In this document: one piece after another, positions 32,407 through 40,654 of the stretch | Layout of the letters: every line of letters starts with the position of its first letter | Position numbering within the stretch: the first letter of the stretch is position 1 | Assembly: GCF_000737335.2 (NCBI RefSeq) | Contig: NZ_JMCC02000020.1 | Location: 32,967 to 96,966, forward strand | Source: Enhygromyxa salina | GTDB taxonomy: Bacteria > Myxococcota_A > Polyangia > Nannocystales > Nannocystaceae | Direction of reading: 5' to 3' | Length of the DNA stretch: 64,000 bases | The notes under the pieces: generated by a model | What the model saw: the letters and a program-made list of their open reading frames with translations, nothing else | The model's database searches: none | What the model was told of the DNA's origin: nothing | Translations under genes and position numbers: made by a program

Positions 32407-35286
32407 CTAAGTGGTCGGGGGCGCGGCGTCGTGATCTGCAGGCTGCTTCGCGTTGGCCTTGGCCCGCGCGTCCTCGATCTGCTTGCGCCACGTGGCCAGT
32501 CGGTCCCGCGCAGGCTGCTCGAGCGGCCCGGCCTCGAGTCGCTGCAGCGGATCCGGGGGGATCTTTGCGGCCAACCACTCGCGCACGATCCGATCCACGT
32601 CCACATCGATCGGCTCGCTGACCAGCTCGCGGCGCAGGTACTCGGTCAGCAAGTAGGCCTCGAAGTGCGGCAGCCGCCAGACCAGCTCTTCGCCGTTGAT
32701 GTCGAACAAGCTGTGGTCCAAGGCCCACTGCGGCTCGTACAGGGCACGCCACCCGTGTTGCTTGGCGAGCTCGTCGAGGGCTGTGCGGGTCTGCACGGGG
32801 CGCTTGATGGTTCGATAGCCCGCGACGGCGATCAGCGCAGCGTGGGCCCGTGGTTGTTCGTAGTCGACCAGCGGCGCGACGAGGGCCTTGGCGTAGGCGT
32901 CCCAATTCACGGCGTGATCGTTCTCGACCATGCTCGCCAGCACCCCGACCGGCACCGGGCGATCCCCAACCTGCGCGCGGGCGGCCTCGGGATCGACGCC
33001 GAACTTTGGCCACGATCCAAGCGCGACCTCGTCCAGTCGCGCGCGTCGGTCCACGCGAATTGGCCCGGTGAAGTCCCGGCGCGAGAAGATCAGCAGCGAG
33101 GGCAGGGGGCGGGCGTGGTGATTGTCGAGGGCGCTCGAGGTGCTGGGCTCGGGGTCGGCCCCAAGCAGCGCCTCGATCTGCTGGTGGCGCTGCTCGACCC
33201 CGTCGAGCAACACCACGACGTGGCCATCGCGGATCAGCGCGCGGACAAACTCTGGCGGCGGCTTCGCGCTCAGCGTGTCGATCTCGTGCAGGTGTTCGAC
33301 GACCAGCGCGTGGAGCTGATCTCGATCGAGCGGGTGGGTCTCGAACCACTGGGCCGCGACGTCGATGTAGATGGGGATGACCTTGCGTGCGGTGAGCAGC
33401 TCGCGGGCCACGGCCCGCGCGAGCTGGCTCTTGCCGGTGTGCGCGTTGCCAAAGATCACGGTCCGACGCGGGCTGCTGCGGGTCTCGAACAGCTCGGCGA
33501 CGAGCGCGGCGGGGCTCTCGATCGAGATGTCCTTGCGGCGGCTGAAGCTCAGCCGCGGGAACACGGGCGGCAGTTGATCGCAGTAGCCGCCGCGCTCGCG
33601 AATGCAGGCTTCGTGCGCAGCGTAGGCGCGCGCGACCCAGAGCCGACACACCTTGGGGTGGTCGAAGTAGCGGGTCCGCAAGAACTGACCCGTGCGCAGC
33701 TTGGCGGGCCGGCCCCCGGGCGCGAGGCGCTGGTACATCCAACGATCGAGCCGGTGCACGCTGATCGGGTGCAGGAACAAGAGCGGTCGCAGCAACAGGC
33801 CAAACGCGAGGCCAGGCACGATCAAGATCAGCAGGCTCTTGAGCCACCCGTCGTGGTCCGACTCCCACCAATCGCTGAGCTTGCGCCAGGTGGTTGCGAG
33901 GACGCCGGCGGTGTCGTCGGGAGTTGAGGTGTCGCCGCTGGCGTCGGGCGTGCGCGCCCGCTGGCGCCGTCGCTCGTGCGGCGGGTCGGCTGGCTTCGCG
34001 TTGGGATCGCTCGGGTTGGGCGCGACCTGGGGTGGCGTGGGCTTGGGCGCTGGCGTGGGCGGAACCGCGAGCTCGAGCATGCGCTGACGCAGCGCGTCGC
34101 GGGTGGTTGGCGCCGCCGACAAGCGCGCGAACAGCTGGTCGACCGTGGCCTGGTCACCGTGGCGCCGGACCCAGCTCGCGACCCGCAGCTGGGTCTCGGA
34201 GCCGCTCGCGTCGGCCTCGAGCAGGGGGGCAAACAGCTCGACTAGCTCGGGCCGACCACCCTCGTGCTTGGGGATCCGCTCGAGCGCGTCGCGGGCCAGC
34301 GGTCCGAGCTCGGCGTCGTCGATCAGCTCGACCAATTTGGCGACGAGCTCGACGTCTTCACTGACGTAGCGACCCATGCCCATCGCCACGGCCTCGACCG
34401 TTGGCCGGTACAGCTCGCGCGGCCGGGCGCCTGCGTCCATGTACTGCAGCAGCAATCGCCGCGAACGATCCTCGGTGGGGCCGCCACGCCAGCGCAGCTG
34501 CGCGACCGCGTGGATCGCCTGAGCCCGCAGCGCCACGTCGTTGCGCCACGCCGTCTTGAACACCGACAAGAGCTCGTCGATCGCCTCGTCGCGGGCATCG
34601 CCGGTGGGCTCGAGCACGAGCAGCGCCTTGATGACATGGCGACGAAGCTCGTTGTCGACGCCGCTGGGCAGCAGCATCACGAGCACCTCGCAGAACTGCG
34701 CGCTCGCAAACGGCTTGCTGGCGAGCAGCTTCGTCAGCCGCTTGGCGGAGTCCATGGGGCGGCTGCTGCATCCGCTCGTGGGTGAGTCGCGGACGCACGC
34801 GGGGTCCAGGTAGATCTTCAGCGCGTCCGCCAACACCGGCTGCTGCGGAGAATTCGCGTGGTAGCCAAGGTTGGTGAGGGCATCGATGAAGTAGCGAGCC
34901 CAGCCCCAGCTCATGTAGGTGACGGCGCGCCGATCTCGGAGCGAGACCAGGCGATCCAGCCCCTGGCTTGGCACGTTGGTCACGCCCGCCAAGTAGCCGA
35001 GCGCCTGCTTGACGTCGTCGCAGCTGCGCCGCACGCACGAGCCCTCGACGCAGCAGTCACCGCCCTCGCAACACTGGGTCTGTGCGTCCGTGCTGGCCGG
35101 ATCCAGCCGGTACAGCAGGCAGTCGACGAGCTCGCGCTCTTCACGATCCGACAGCTCACCCAGATCCTCGCCGCGACCGCTACAGATCACTCGCGCGTCG
35201 TCCCCGGACCCAGCCTGGGCCGGCACCGCGATCATGGCGATCCACAGCGCCACGAGCACGACCACGAGTCGCCGGATCACGCTCAC
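32407..35286 (-). CDS. Secreted-HEAT / transmembrane / NACHT-like ATPase protein
   Basis: The protein has 959 residues from GTG 35286. A signal peptide covers residues 1-25 (WIAMIAVPAQAG). Residues ~68-95 are Cys-rich (CCEGGDCCVEGSC). Residues ~150-430 are HEAT-like helical repeats. A Pro-rich linker precedes a membrane helix near 483-503 (SLLILIVPGLAFGLLLRPLL). The cytosolic C-terminus holds a STAND/NACHT-type NTPase with Walker A FGNAHTGKSQ (near 614) and Walker B HVVVLLDGVEQ (near 690). The layout resembles a transmembrane sensor: a HEAT domain outside and an ATPase inside. NACHT/STAND proteins often act in stress or defence signalling, but no effector domain is seen. It is divergent from the MYXO-CTERM gene. 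Confidence 0.85.
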   Translation of the reverse strand: MSVIRRLVVVLVALWIAMIAVPAQAGSGDDARVICSGRGEDLGELSDREERELVDCLLYRLDPASTDAQTQCCEGGDCCVEGSCVRRSCDDVKQALGYLAGVTNVPSQGLDRLVSLRDRRAVTYMSWGWARYFIDALTNLGYHANSPQQPVLADALKIYLDPACVRDSPTSGCSSRPMDSAKRLTKLLASKPFASAQFCEVLVMLLPSGVDNELRRHVIKALLVLEPTGDARDEAIDELLSVFKTAWRNDVALRAQAIHAVAQLRWRGGPTEDRSRRLLLQYMDAGARPRELYRPTVEAVAMGMGRYVSEDVELVAKLVELIDDAELGPLARDALERIPKHEGGRPELVELFAPLLEADASGSETQLRVASWVRRHGDQATVDQLFARLSAAPTTRDALRQRMLELAVPPTPAPKPTPPQVAPNPSDPNAKPADPPHERRRQRARTPDASGDTSTPDDTAGVLATTWRKLSDWWESDHDGWLKSLLILIVPGLAFGLLLRPLLFLHPISVHRLDRWMYQRLAPGGRPAKLRTGQFLRTRYFDHPKVCRLWVARAYAAHEACIRERGGYCDQLPPVFPRLSFSRRKDISIESPAALVAELFETRSSPRRTVIFGNAHTGKSQLARAVARELLTARKVIPIYIDVAAQWFETHPLDRDQLHALVVEHLHEIDTLSAKPPPEFVRALIRDGHVVVLLDGVEQRHQQIEALLGADPEPSTSSALDNHHARPLPSLLIFSRRDFTGPIRVDRRARLDEVALGSWPKFGVDPEAARAQVGDRPVPVGVLASMVENDHAVNWDAYAKALVAPLVDYEQPRAHAALIAVAGYRTIKRPVQTRTALDELAKQHGWRALYEPQWALDHSLFDINGEELVWRLPHFEAYLLTEYLRRELVSEPIDVDVDRIVREWLAAKIPPDPLQRLEAGPLEQPARDRLATWRKQIEDARAKANAKQPADHDAAPPTT

Positions 35287-35362
35287 ATGGTACTAAACTC
35301 CACGCGATCTCGAAGTTCGTCGTATCATCCCGCCCACCCCGGCGACTGGCCGGCGATCTGCC

Positions 35363-36559
35363 ATGACAACTAGCATCCCCCGCCACCTACGCCTGTTTGG
35401 ATCGTTCGCCTGCTTCGCGCTGGCGGGCCTGTTGCCCACCGTGGCCTCGGCCGGAACCATCACCGCGCAGGGCAACGTCACCGCCCTCGACGACGTCACG
35501 CAGATCGCCAGCGTGGCCGGCTCGGCGCTGTTCGACGAGGGGCCGACCGGCGATGTGCCCTTGGACCAGTACGCGGGGGTGGGCCTGACCCTGCACGTTG
35601 GCGAGCTGGCGACGATCCTGCCCGGCGTCACGACCATGGGCGAGGCGATCAACCCGATCTACGTCAAGCCGGGCGACCACTTCCCAGATCCGATCGGGGG
35701 CGGCGGCGTGGCGCTGGGCCTGACGGTGTTCTACGCGGGGGCCATGACCTTCAGCGAGCCCGTCACCCAGTTTGGGTTGACCGCGGGCGGCGGCGCGGGT
35801 CCGCAGTTCCTCACCGCGTGGGACCAAAACGGTGAGCTGATCGGGCAGGTCACCTGGGAGCCGGAAGAACAAGACTCGGCGTTCGTCGGGATCGACACCA
35901 TGGGCGTGCCGATCGGGCTGCTCACCTACGGCAACGACGATCTGTTCGGCGGCCTCGACTACACGATCAACGGCTCGGGCAGCACCTCGGACACGTGGGT
36001 GTGGGGGCTGGGCGTGCCCTGTCAAACCGCCGCGGACTGCCTCGACGACATGGGCCCGTGCACCGAGTTCGAGTGCAACGCTGGGGTCTGCGCCTACCCC
36101 AAGACCACCAACCCCTGCGACGACGTTGACGTCTGCACCGACGCAGACACCTGCACGGAGGGCATGTGCATCGGCGTGGCGATCAGCTGCGCCGACACCA
36201 ACCCCTGCACCCTCGACACCTGCGACTCCGAGCGCGGGTGCATGAACACGCAGATCGAGGACTGCTGCCTGAGCAACGAAGACTGCCCCGAGGGCGACAT
36301 GTGCATCCTTGGATCCAACACCTGCGTCCCGGGGCCGCCGCCGCCGCCCATGACCACCGACGAGGGCAACGACGACGAGACGGAGACCGGTGCACCCGCC
36401 GAGACCAGCGGCGGCGAGACCGGGCCAGCCGTCGAGGACGCGGGCGGGGGCTGTGGGTGCAGCAGCGACGAGCGCGGCGGCGGGGCGCTGTTTGGGCTGT
36501 TGGCCCTCGCGCTGCTCGGGTTGCGAACGCGGCGGCGCGAGGACCTGGGTCAAGCCTGA
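35363..36559 (+). CDS. Secreted Cys-rich protein with MYXO-CTERM sorting tail
   Basis: The protein has 398 residues. A signal peptide covers residues 1-30 (ending TVASAG). Residues ~31-215 are a beta-rich domain (FGLTAGGGAGPQFLTAWDQNGE) related to PEP-CTERM-type secreted proteins. Residues ~216-335 hold paired Cys motifs (CQTAADCLDDMGPC, CSNEDCP-like), as in myxobacterial surface proteins with a Dickkopf-like pattern. The C-terminus is a MYXO-CTERM signal: GGGCGCSSDERGG, then a hydrophobic helix (LFGLLALALLGL), then RTRRR. Such tails are processed by the sorting protease (myxosortase) and can give lipid-anchored surface display. The binding target is unknown. Confidence 0.85.
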   Translation: MTTSIPRHLRLFGSFACFALAGLLPTVASAGTITAQGNVTALDDVTQIASVAGSALFDEGPTGDVPLDQYAGVGLTLHVGELATILPGVTTMGEAINPIYVKPGDHFPDPIGGGGVALGLTVFYAGAMTFSEPVTQFGLTAGGGAGPQFLTAWDQNGELIGQVTWEPEEQDSAFVGIDTMGVPIGLLTYGNDDLFGGLDYTINGSGSTSDTWVWGLGVPCQTAADCLDDMGPCTEFECNAGVCAYPKTTNPCDDVDVCTDADTCTEGMCIGVAISCADTNPCTLDTCDSERGCMNTQIEDCCLSNEDCPEGDMCILGSNTCVPGPPPPPMTTDEGNDDETETGAPAETSGGETGPAVEDAGGGCGCSSDERGGGALFGLLALALLGLRTRRREDLGQA

Positions 36560-36667
36560 GTCGATCCAACGATCACGAGCGCTCGCTGCATGTTGCCGCG
36601 GCCGGCGGGCTCGCTCGTGGTCGAGATTCGCGTCGACCTTGGATTTTCGTGCTAAGCATTCAGGCTG

Positions 36668-37411
36668 ATGGCCGGTCACTCGCGAGCGATGGTGTCGTGT
36701 CTGGGGGCGTTGTTGTTCGCTTCGGGCTGCGACGCGGCCGACCTCGCGGGGGCCAATGAGCAGGCGCTCTCCAGCGGTCTCGAGGCGGGCGAGGGCGACG
36801 CGGACGGCACTGGCACCGACGAAGATGGCGACGAGACCGGCGACAACGCTGAGGCCGCCGAGCTCGACACCTGCGACACGCCCAGCCCCTACCAGGGCGG
36901 CTGGGAGGTCGGGTGCTGCCAGGCCGATGTTGTCCCCTCTGCGTGGTCGCCCGGCGGCGTCGGTCCGGGCACGATCATCCCCGATTGGACCTTCACGGAT
37001 CAGTACGGCGACGCGGTCCGGGTCTACGACTTTTGCCACGACGCCATCTACTTCGAGTACGCGGCGATGTGGTGCGGGTCATGCCAAGGCCACGCCCCCG
37101 AGATCGCCAACTTGTTCAACACCTACGCCGGCCGGGGCCTGATGACGCTCACCTTCATGAGCGAGAGCGTCAACGGTGACCCGGCGACCCAGGCCGACGT
37201 GCAAGCCTGGGCAGACACGTACGGCCAGGACGGCTTGGTCGTGTTCGGTAGCCAGCAAGACGTCTGGTACCCGTTTGCGATGGACGCGGGTGGCGGCTCG
37301 TTCAGCATCTCGCTGCCGGGCACGATGCTGGTCGGAGCGGGCGCCAAGATCGCCAAGCTCGGCATCCCCTCGATCCAAGACATCGAGCTCGTCATACCTG
37401 GGGATCCGTGA
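36668..37411 (+). CDS. Thioredoxin-like (TlpA/ResA) lipoprotein
   Basis: The protein has 247 residues. The lipoprotein signal ends GALLFASGC (residue ~21). Residues ~40-62 are an Asp/Gly/Glu-rich linker. Residues ~95-245 form a thioredoxin fold of the TlpA/AhpC-TSA type: IIPDWTFTDQYGDAVRVYDF, then the redox site WCGSC (near residues 135-139), and the cis-Pro region SISLPGTMLVG. It may reduce or isomerise disulphides at the cell surface, fitting the many Cys-rich exported proteins around it (inference). TAAGCA lies 9 bases before the ATG, and no Shine-Dalgarno is visible. It follows the MYXO-CTERM gene by 108 bases. Confidence 0.88.
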   Translation: MAGHSRAMVSCLGALLFASGCDAADLAGANEQALSSGLEAGEGDADGTGTDEDGDETGDNAEAAELDTCDTPSPYQGGWEVGCCQADVVPSAWSPGGVGPGTIIPDWTFTDQYGDAVRVYDFCHDAIYFEYAAMWCGSCQGHAPEIANLFNTYAGRGLMTLTFMSESVNGDPATQADVQAWADTYGQDGLVVFGSQQDVWYPFAMDAGGGSFSISLPGTMLVGAGAKIAKLGIPSIQDIELVIPGDP

Positions 37412-37487
37412 CCCCACATAGACCTTGGACTTCGCCGACAGCAGCCGCTGGCGCGTCTGGTCGCTTCGCTCCTCGGGGCCGTCGCGC

Positions 37488-38205
37488 TCAGTCCGAACAA
37501 CAGCAGCGCAGCGAGGCAACGTGTGGCGTGAGCGGCAGCTGTTCTTCGCAGCTCGAGGCCAACGACTCTCGCAGGTCGGTGCACTCGAGGCTGGAGAAGG
37601 TCTCGACCGTGGCGATCGGCCACTCCGGCTGGTCGGTCGCGCATGACGTGACCACGCAACCGAGCATCTGGGCCTCGCACACGACCGCGCAGCTGTCGAA
37701 CTCGCCCGCGGCCACGCACGCGCTCCAGGTCCCGGTTGGGCCGCCCTCGACGCTGAGGTGGACGTCGAGCGGCTGGATCTGGTTGGTGAGGATCGCTGCG
37801 GCTCGCAGCGCGCTGTCGAAGCCGTCCCGGTCCACGCGGATCAGCGCGTCCATGCCGATCAGCGGCGCTGCGTCGCACACGTAGCCGCCCTCGGGCGCGC
37901 CGTCGAGCATGCACGCGCTTGGGGTACCGGTGCCGTCAGCCTCCTCGATCGTGACGATCGCGGGGACGGCCTGCAGCATGTATTGGGGCCAGACACGAAA
38001 GCCCTCGGTGGGCGGCGGCGGGGTGTCGGTGTCGTTGCTGGTGTCCGGTGGGCGGCGGCGGGGTGTCGGTGTCGTTGCTGGTGTCGTTGCTGTCGTCGTC
38101 GCTGCCGTCGAATTCCGCGTCGTCTTGGCCGTCCAACAGCCCACAGCCGGACAGCAGGATCGCGCTCAACGCCAGCCATGTCGACTTGGTGGGGATCGTG
38201 TTCAT
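37488..38205 (-). pseudogene. Lipoprotein gene disrupted by a 40-bp tandem duplication
   Basis: From ATG 38205 the frame has a lipoprotein signal (LSAILLSGC) and an Asp/Ser/Asn linker ending TDTPPPPTG. There a direct 40-base duplication shifts the frame. The second frame resumes with the same TSNDTDTPPPPT and continues with good coding sequence: GFRVWPQYMLQAVPAIVTIE, a domain with many Cys (CAVVCEAQMLGCVV), and the ending LRCCCSD. Removal of one repeat unit gives an intact protein of about 225 residues. Function is unknown. It lies 6 bases upstream of the next lipoprotein gene's end and is co-oriented with it. Confidence 0.8.
38007..38085. repeat. 40-bp direct tandem duplication (two units)
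   Basis: Unit 1 is 38007-38046 and unit 2 is 38047-38085, identical over 39 bases. The unit length leaves remainder 1 when divided by three, so the second unit alone causes the frameshift. It could arise by slipped replication and revert the same way, or be an assembly artefact. Confidence 0.9.
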
Positions 38206-38211
38206 GCGGGC

Positions 38212-39150
38212 TCACTCTCGCTTGGTGATCGCGGCGCCGTTGATCGTCCCCACGCCCGAGACGAAGCCGGGGCCCACGTCCTGTAGCGCGAGGCCCCACG
38301 CGTCGATCATCGGTACGGCGTCGAGCAGGCTGATCTGCTTGTTGGCGGGGACCAGGAACTCATGGTTGTAGAGCAGGTTGTCGTTGAACCGGACGCCAAT
38401 GTGCTCGAGCAGCTCGTTGGCGACGTCGGCGCTCAGCCCGGCCGTTGACTCGCACCAGTAGTCGCCGAGGATCAGCACGTTCGCGCCGTCCTCGAGCATC
38501 GCGCCGACCTGCGCGGGGGTGGTCTCGCTGCAAAAATCGGCGATCACGACGTCGTAGGCGAGGGGGTCGACGCTCGCCAGCGTCGTGAAGGTGATCGTGC
38601 CGAGGCCGTCGACCATGGCGAAGAAGGGCTCGACGTTGCCCGCGAGGCAGCCGAGCGCGTCCACGCGTGGGTCGCAGTCGGCGAGCCAGAGCAGCTTTAG
38701 ATCGCCGGGCGGGTCGCCGTCGCCGTCGCCATCGCCATCGCCGTCTCCATCGCCGTCGCCGTCGCCATCACCGTCGCCGTCTCCATCGCCGTCTCCATCG
38801 CCGTCCCCATCTCCGTCGCCGTCGCCATCGCCATCGCCATCACCATCACCATCCCCACCTTCTGCGAGGTACATGAACACGTTCTCGAACATGTCCAAGT
38901 TCCGCGTCGGGATCCCCGTCTTCCCCCACGCGACGATCCGCGAGTCGGGGTGGAGCGGCCACGCCTCCGGCCACGGTTCGCCGGTGTCGGTGGTGTCATC
39001 GCTGTCGTCTTCGGTGAGCGGCGCAGAGGTCACCTCGGCGCTGCTGGTGTCTTCGCCGAACGACTCGTCCTCTGTTGGCGTACCCCAGCGAACGCAGGCG
39101 CTCAGACTGGTCAGCCCAAGCAACACCGCGAGTTGGGATGGGCAGCGCAT
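38212..39150 (-). CDS. Gly-Asp-repeat lipoprotein with an alpha/beta domain
   Basis: The protein has 312 residues. ATG 39150 overlaps the stop of the upstream gene (TGATG), so it is translationally coupled. The lipobox is LTSLSAC. Residues ~20-55 are acidic Ser/Thr linker. A short segment (SRIVAWGKTGIPTRNLDMFENVF) is followed by about 24 consecutive GD pairs (38713-38856), then a Rossmann-like domain (DLKLLWLADCDPRV, YDVVIADFCSE, ANVLILGDYWCES) of the kind seen in ThuA/glutamine-amidotransferase-like folds. The exact role is unknown. The GD stretch interrupts the folded part, so it can hardly be just an N-terminal tether here. Confidence 0.8.
   Translation of the reverse strand: MRCPSQLAVLLGLTSLSACVRWGTPTEDESFGEDTSSAEVTSAPLTEDDSDDTTDTGEPWPEAWPLHPDSRIVAWGKTGIPTRNLDMFENVFMYLAEGGDGDGDGDGDGDGDGDGDGDGDGDGDGDGDGDGDGDGDGDGDGDGDGDPPGDLKLLWLADCDPRVDALGCLAGNVEPFFAMVDGLGTITFTTLASVDPLAYDVVIADFCSETTPAQVGAMLEDGANVLILGDYWCESTAGLSADVANELLEHIGVRFNDNLLYNHEFLVPANKQISLLDAVPMIDAWGLALQDVGPGFVSGVGTINGAAITKRE
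38713..38856. repeat. Hexanucleotide microsatellite encoding (GD)n
   Basis: About 24 units of a GGCGAC/GGCGAT/GGAGAC-type hexamer (minus strand) run without interruption. All variants keep Gly-Asp, so length changes by slippage would stay in frame. Shorter arrays of the same type occur in at least six other genes of the window. Confidence 0.85.
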
Positions 39151-40052
39151 CAAAATTGCCCCCCGAGGGTGAGCCCGCCGTATCCGCGACCCATGCTCGG
39201 CAGCAGCGAGACCCGTGGGACACGCTTGGACTCGCGGTTGTACGCCATGCCATAGGTCAGCAGCGCCGCCCCCACGCTGGTGGTCAGCGCCAAGCTCGAG
39301 ACCGCGATTGTAGATGTATTTTGGTAGGTCGAGACGCAGCCGTAGGTCTCGCACTCGGGGGTGGGGAGCCACAGGAACAGCCGCACCATCCCCATGCCGA
39401 TCAGCGACGCGGGGACCAGCACGGCCCCGCCAACGACATACCCGGTGCTGTCGTAGCCTGGGGCGCGCCGGGCCTTGGACTTGCCCAGCCGACTCCCGCC
39501 GATCGCCGTCAACAAGCTGCCGGTTGCGAACGCCAAGCCCGTGACCGTGTGCGAGGCGGCCGAGGCCGCGCTCCCGTCGGCGCACTCGGAGTTGGTGCTG
39601 TCTGGCCCGCAGTTGTCCCGCCACGCGGCGTTGCCCAAGAACGCGAACGGGACCCCCACGCCGACCACCAACGGGCCGGTGATCAGCAAGCCAATGCCCT
39701 CGAGCGGCGGGGGCTCGGGCGCGACGTAGACTGGAGGCGGGTCGGTGGGCTGCGCGTAGGCCGGATCTCCGGGCCACGGGACCGGCCCCTGGCTCGGGCC
39801 GACTGGCTGTGGCTGAGGCTGGGCGACCGGCTGCGGCTGGGCGACCGGCTGCGGCTGGGCGACCGGCTGAGGCTGGGCGACCGGCTGAGGCTGGGCGACC
39901 GGCTGAGGCTGGGCGACCGGCTGCGGCTGCGGCTGCGGATCGTGGGCGGGGGCAGGAGCGAGCCCGTTGTCGACCTGCCCCGGTTGCTCCGGCGGCGACA
40001 CGGTCAGCATTGACGCAACGGTCAGCGCGAGGGCGAGGGCATTCGTCGGCAT
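39150..40052 (-). CDS. Exported protein with Pro-Gln repeats and membrane helices
   Basis: The protein has 300 residues. The signal peptide spans residues 1-~20, and ATG 40052 has CGGAG upstream. Residues ~38-90 are PQPVAQ units (six to seven copies, an 18-base DNA repeat). After a Pro-rich linker (PPPVYVAPEPPPLEG) come about four hydrophobic stretches (GIGLLITGPLVVGVGVPFAF, GYVVGGAVLVPASLIGMGMV, TSTIAVSSLALTTSVGAALL), ending in YGGLTLGGQF. This could be an outer-membrane-linked protein: short GlyGly-rich hydrophobic segments and a terminal Phe are seen in such proteins. No family is recognised. It is coupled to the GD lipoprotein downstream, so the two likely work together. Confidence 0.7.
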   Translation of the reverse strand: MPTNALALALTVASMLTVSPPEQPGQVDNGLAPAPAHDPQPQPQPVAQPQPVAQPQPVAQPQPVAQPQPVAQPQPVAQPQPQPVGPSQGPVPWPGDPAYAQPTDPPPVYVAPEPPPLEGIGLLITGPLVVGVGVPFAFLGNAAWRDNCGPDSTNSECADGSAASAASHTVTGLAFATGSLLTAIGGSRLGKSKARRAPGYDSTGYVVGGAVLVPASLIGMGMVRLFLWLPTPECETYGCVSTYQNTSTIAVSSLALTTSVGAALLTYGMAYNRESKRVPRVSLLPSMGRGYGGLTLGGQF

Positions 40053-40096
40053 CGATCTCCGGCGCCATCTTACGCCAACACGCGTCCGATGTTCGA

Positions 40097-40102
40097 TACC
40101 AT
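40097..40102 (+). promoter_or_regulatory. -10-like TACCAT box, leaderless-type
   Basis: TACCAT ends 6 bases before ATG 40109. There is no Shine-Dalgarno sequence and no convincing -35. Confidence 0.35.
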
Positions 40103-40108
40103 CGCAGC

Positions 40109-40636
40109 ATGATCACGCGTTTGCACCCGCTCGCGGTCGGCTGTCTGCTCGGTCTCCTAGGTACGGTCGGCTGCGGCGACTCGACGACCGACGTCGGCAA
40201 CACCGAGTCCACGATCGAGCCTGCCGACTCGGAGACGGGCAGCACGGAGACCGGCGACGGCGACGGCGACGGCGACGGCGATGGCGACGGCGACGGGGAC
40301 GGCGACACGACCGGCGACGGCGACGGCGACACGAGCTGTCACCCGCTGATGGTGGACTGCCCCGTGATCGGGACCACCTGCACCTGGGACGAGCAACAGT
40401 TCATCTGTCTGCCTGGCATGATCAAGCTGGGCGACTCGTGCGATCCATCGATGCCGCAGTGCATCTCGGGCTTTTGCGCGCCCATGGCGATGCTCCCCGA
40501 CTGCCCCAGCAATTTTTGTTGCACCTCGTTTTGCAACCTCGACTCGCCCAATTGCCCCGCGCCCGGAACCAGCTGCGTCGACCACTTCCCGGACGGCGCG
40601 ACCACGCCCAACGTGGGCGCGTGCCTTGGACCCTGA
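40109..40636 (+). CDS. Gly-Asp-repeat Cys-rich lipoprotein
   Basis: The protein has 175 residues. The lipobox is LLGTVGC (residue ~22). Residues ~23-75 are a Thr/Ser/Glu then (GD)n linker. Residues ~77-175 contain 13 Cys in a pattern like CHPLMVDCP, CTWDEQQFIC, CISGFC, CPSNFCCTSFC and CPAPGTSC, suggesting a disulphide-knit small domain shared by many myxobacterial surface lipoproteins. Function is unknown. It is divergent from the PQPVAQ-repeat gene (56 bases between starts) and convergent with the RND pump operon, whose last gene ends 18 bases away. Confidence 0.85.
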   Translation: MITRLHPLAVGCLLGLLGTVGCGDSTTDVGNTESTIEPADSETGSTETGDGDGDGDGDGDGDGDGDTTGDGDGDTSCHPLMVDCPVIGTTCTWDEQQFICLPGMIKLGDSCDPSMPQCISGFCAPMAMLPDCPSNFCCTSFCNLDSPNCPAPGTSCVDHFPDGATTPNVGACLGP

Positions 40637-40654
40637 GCAAGAGAACGGGTCGGG

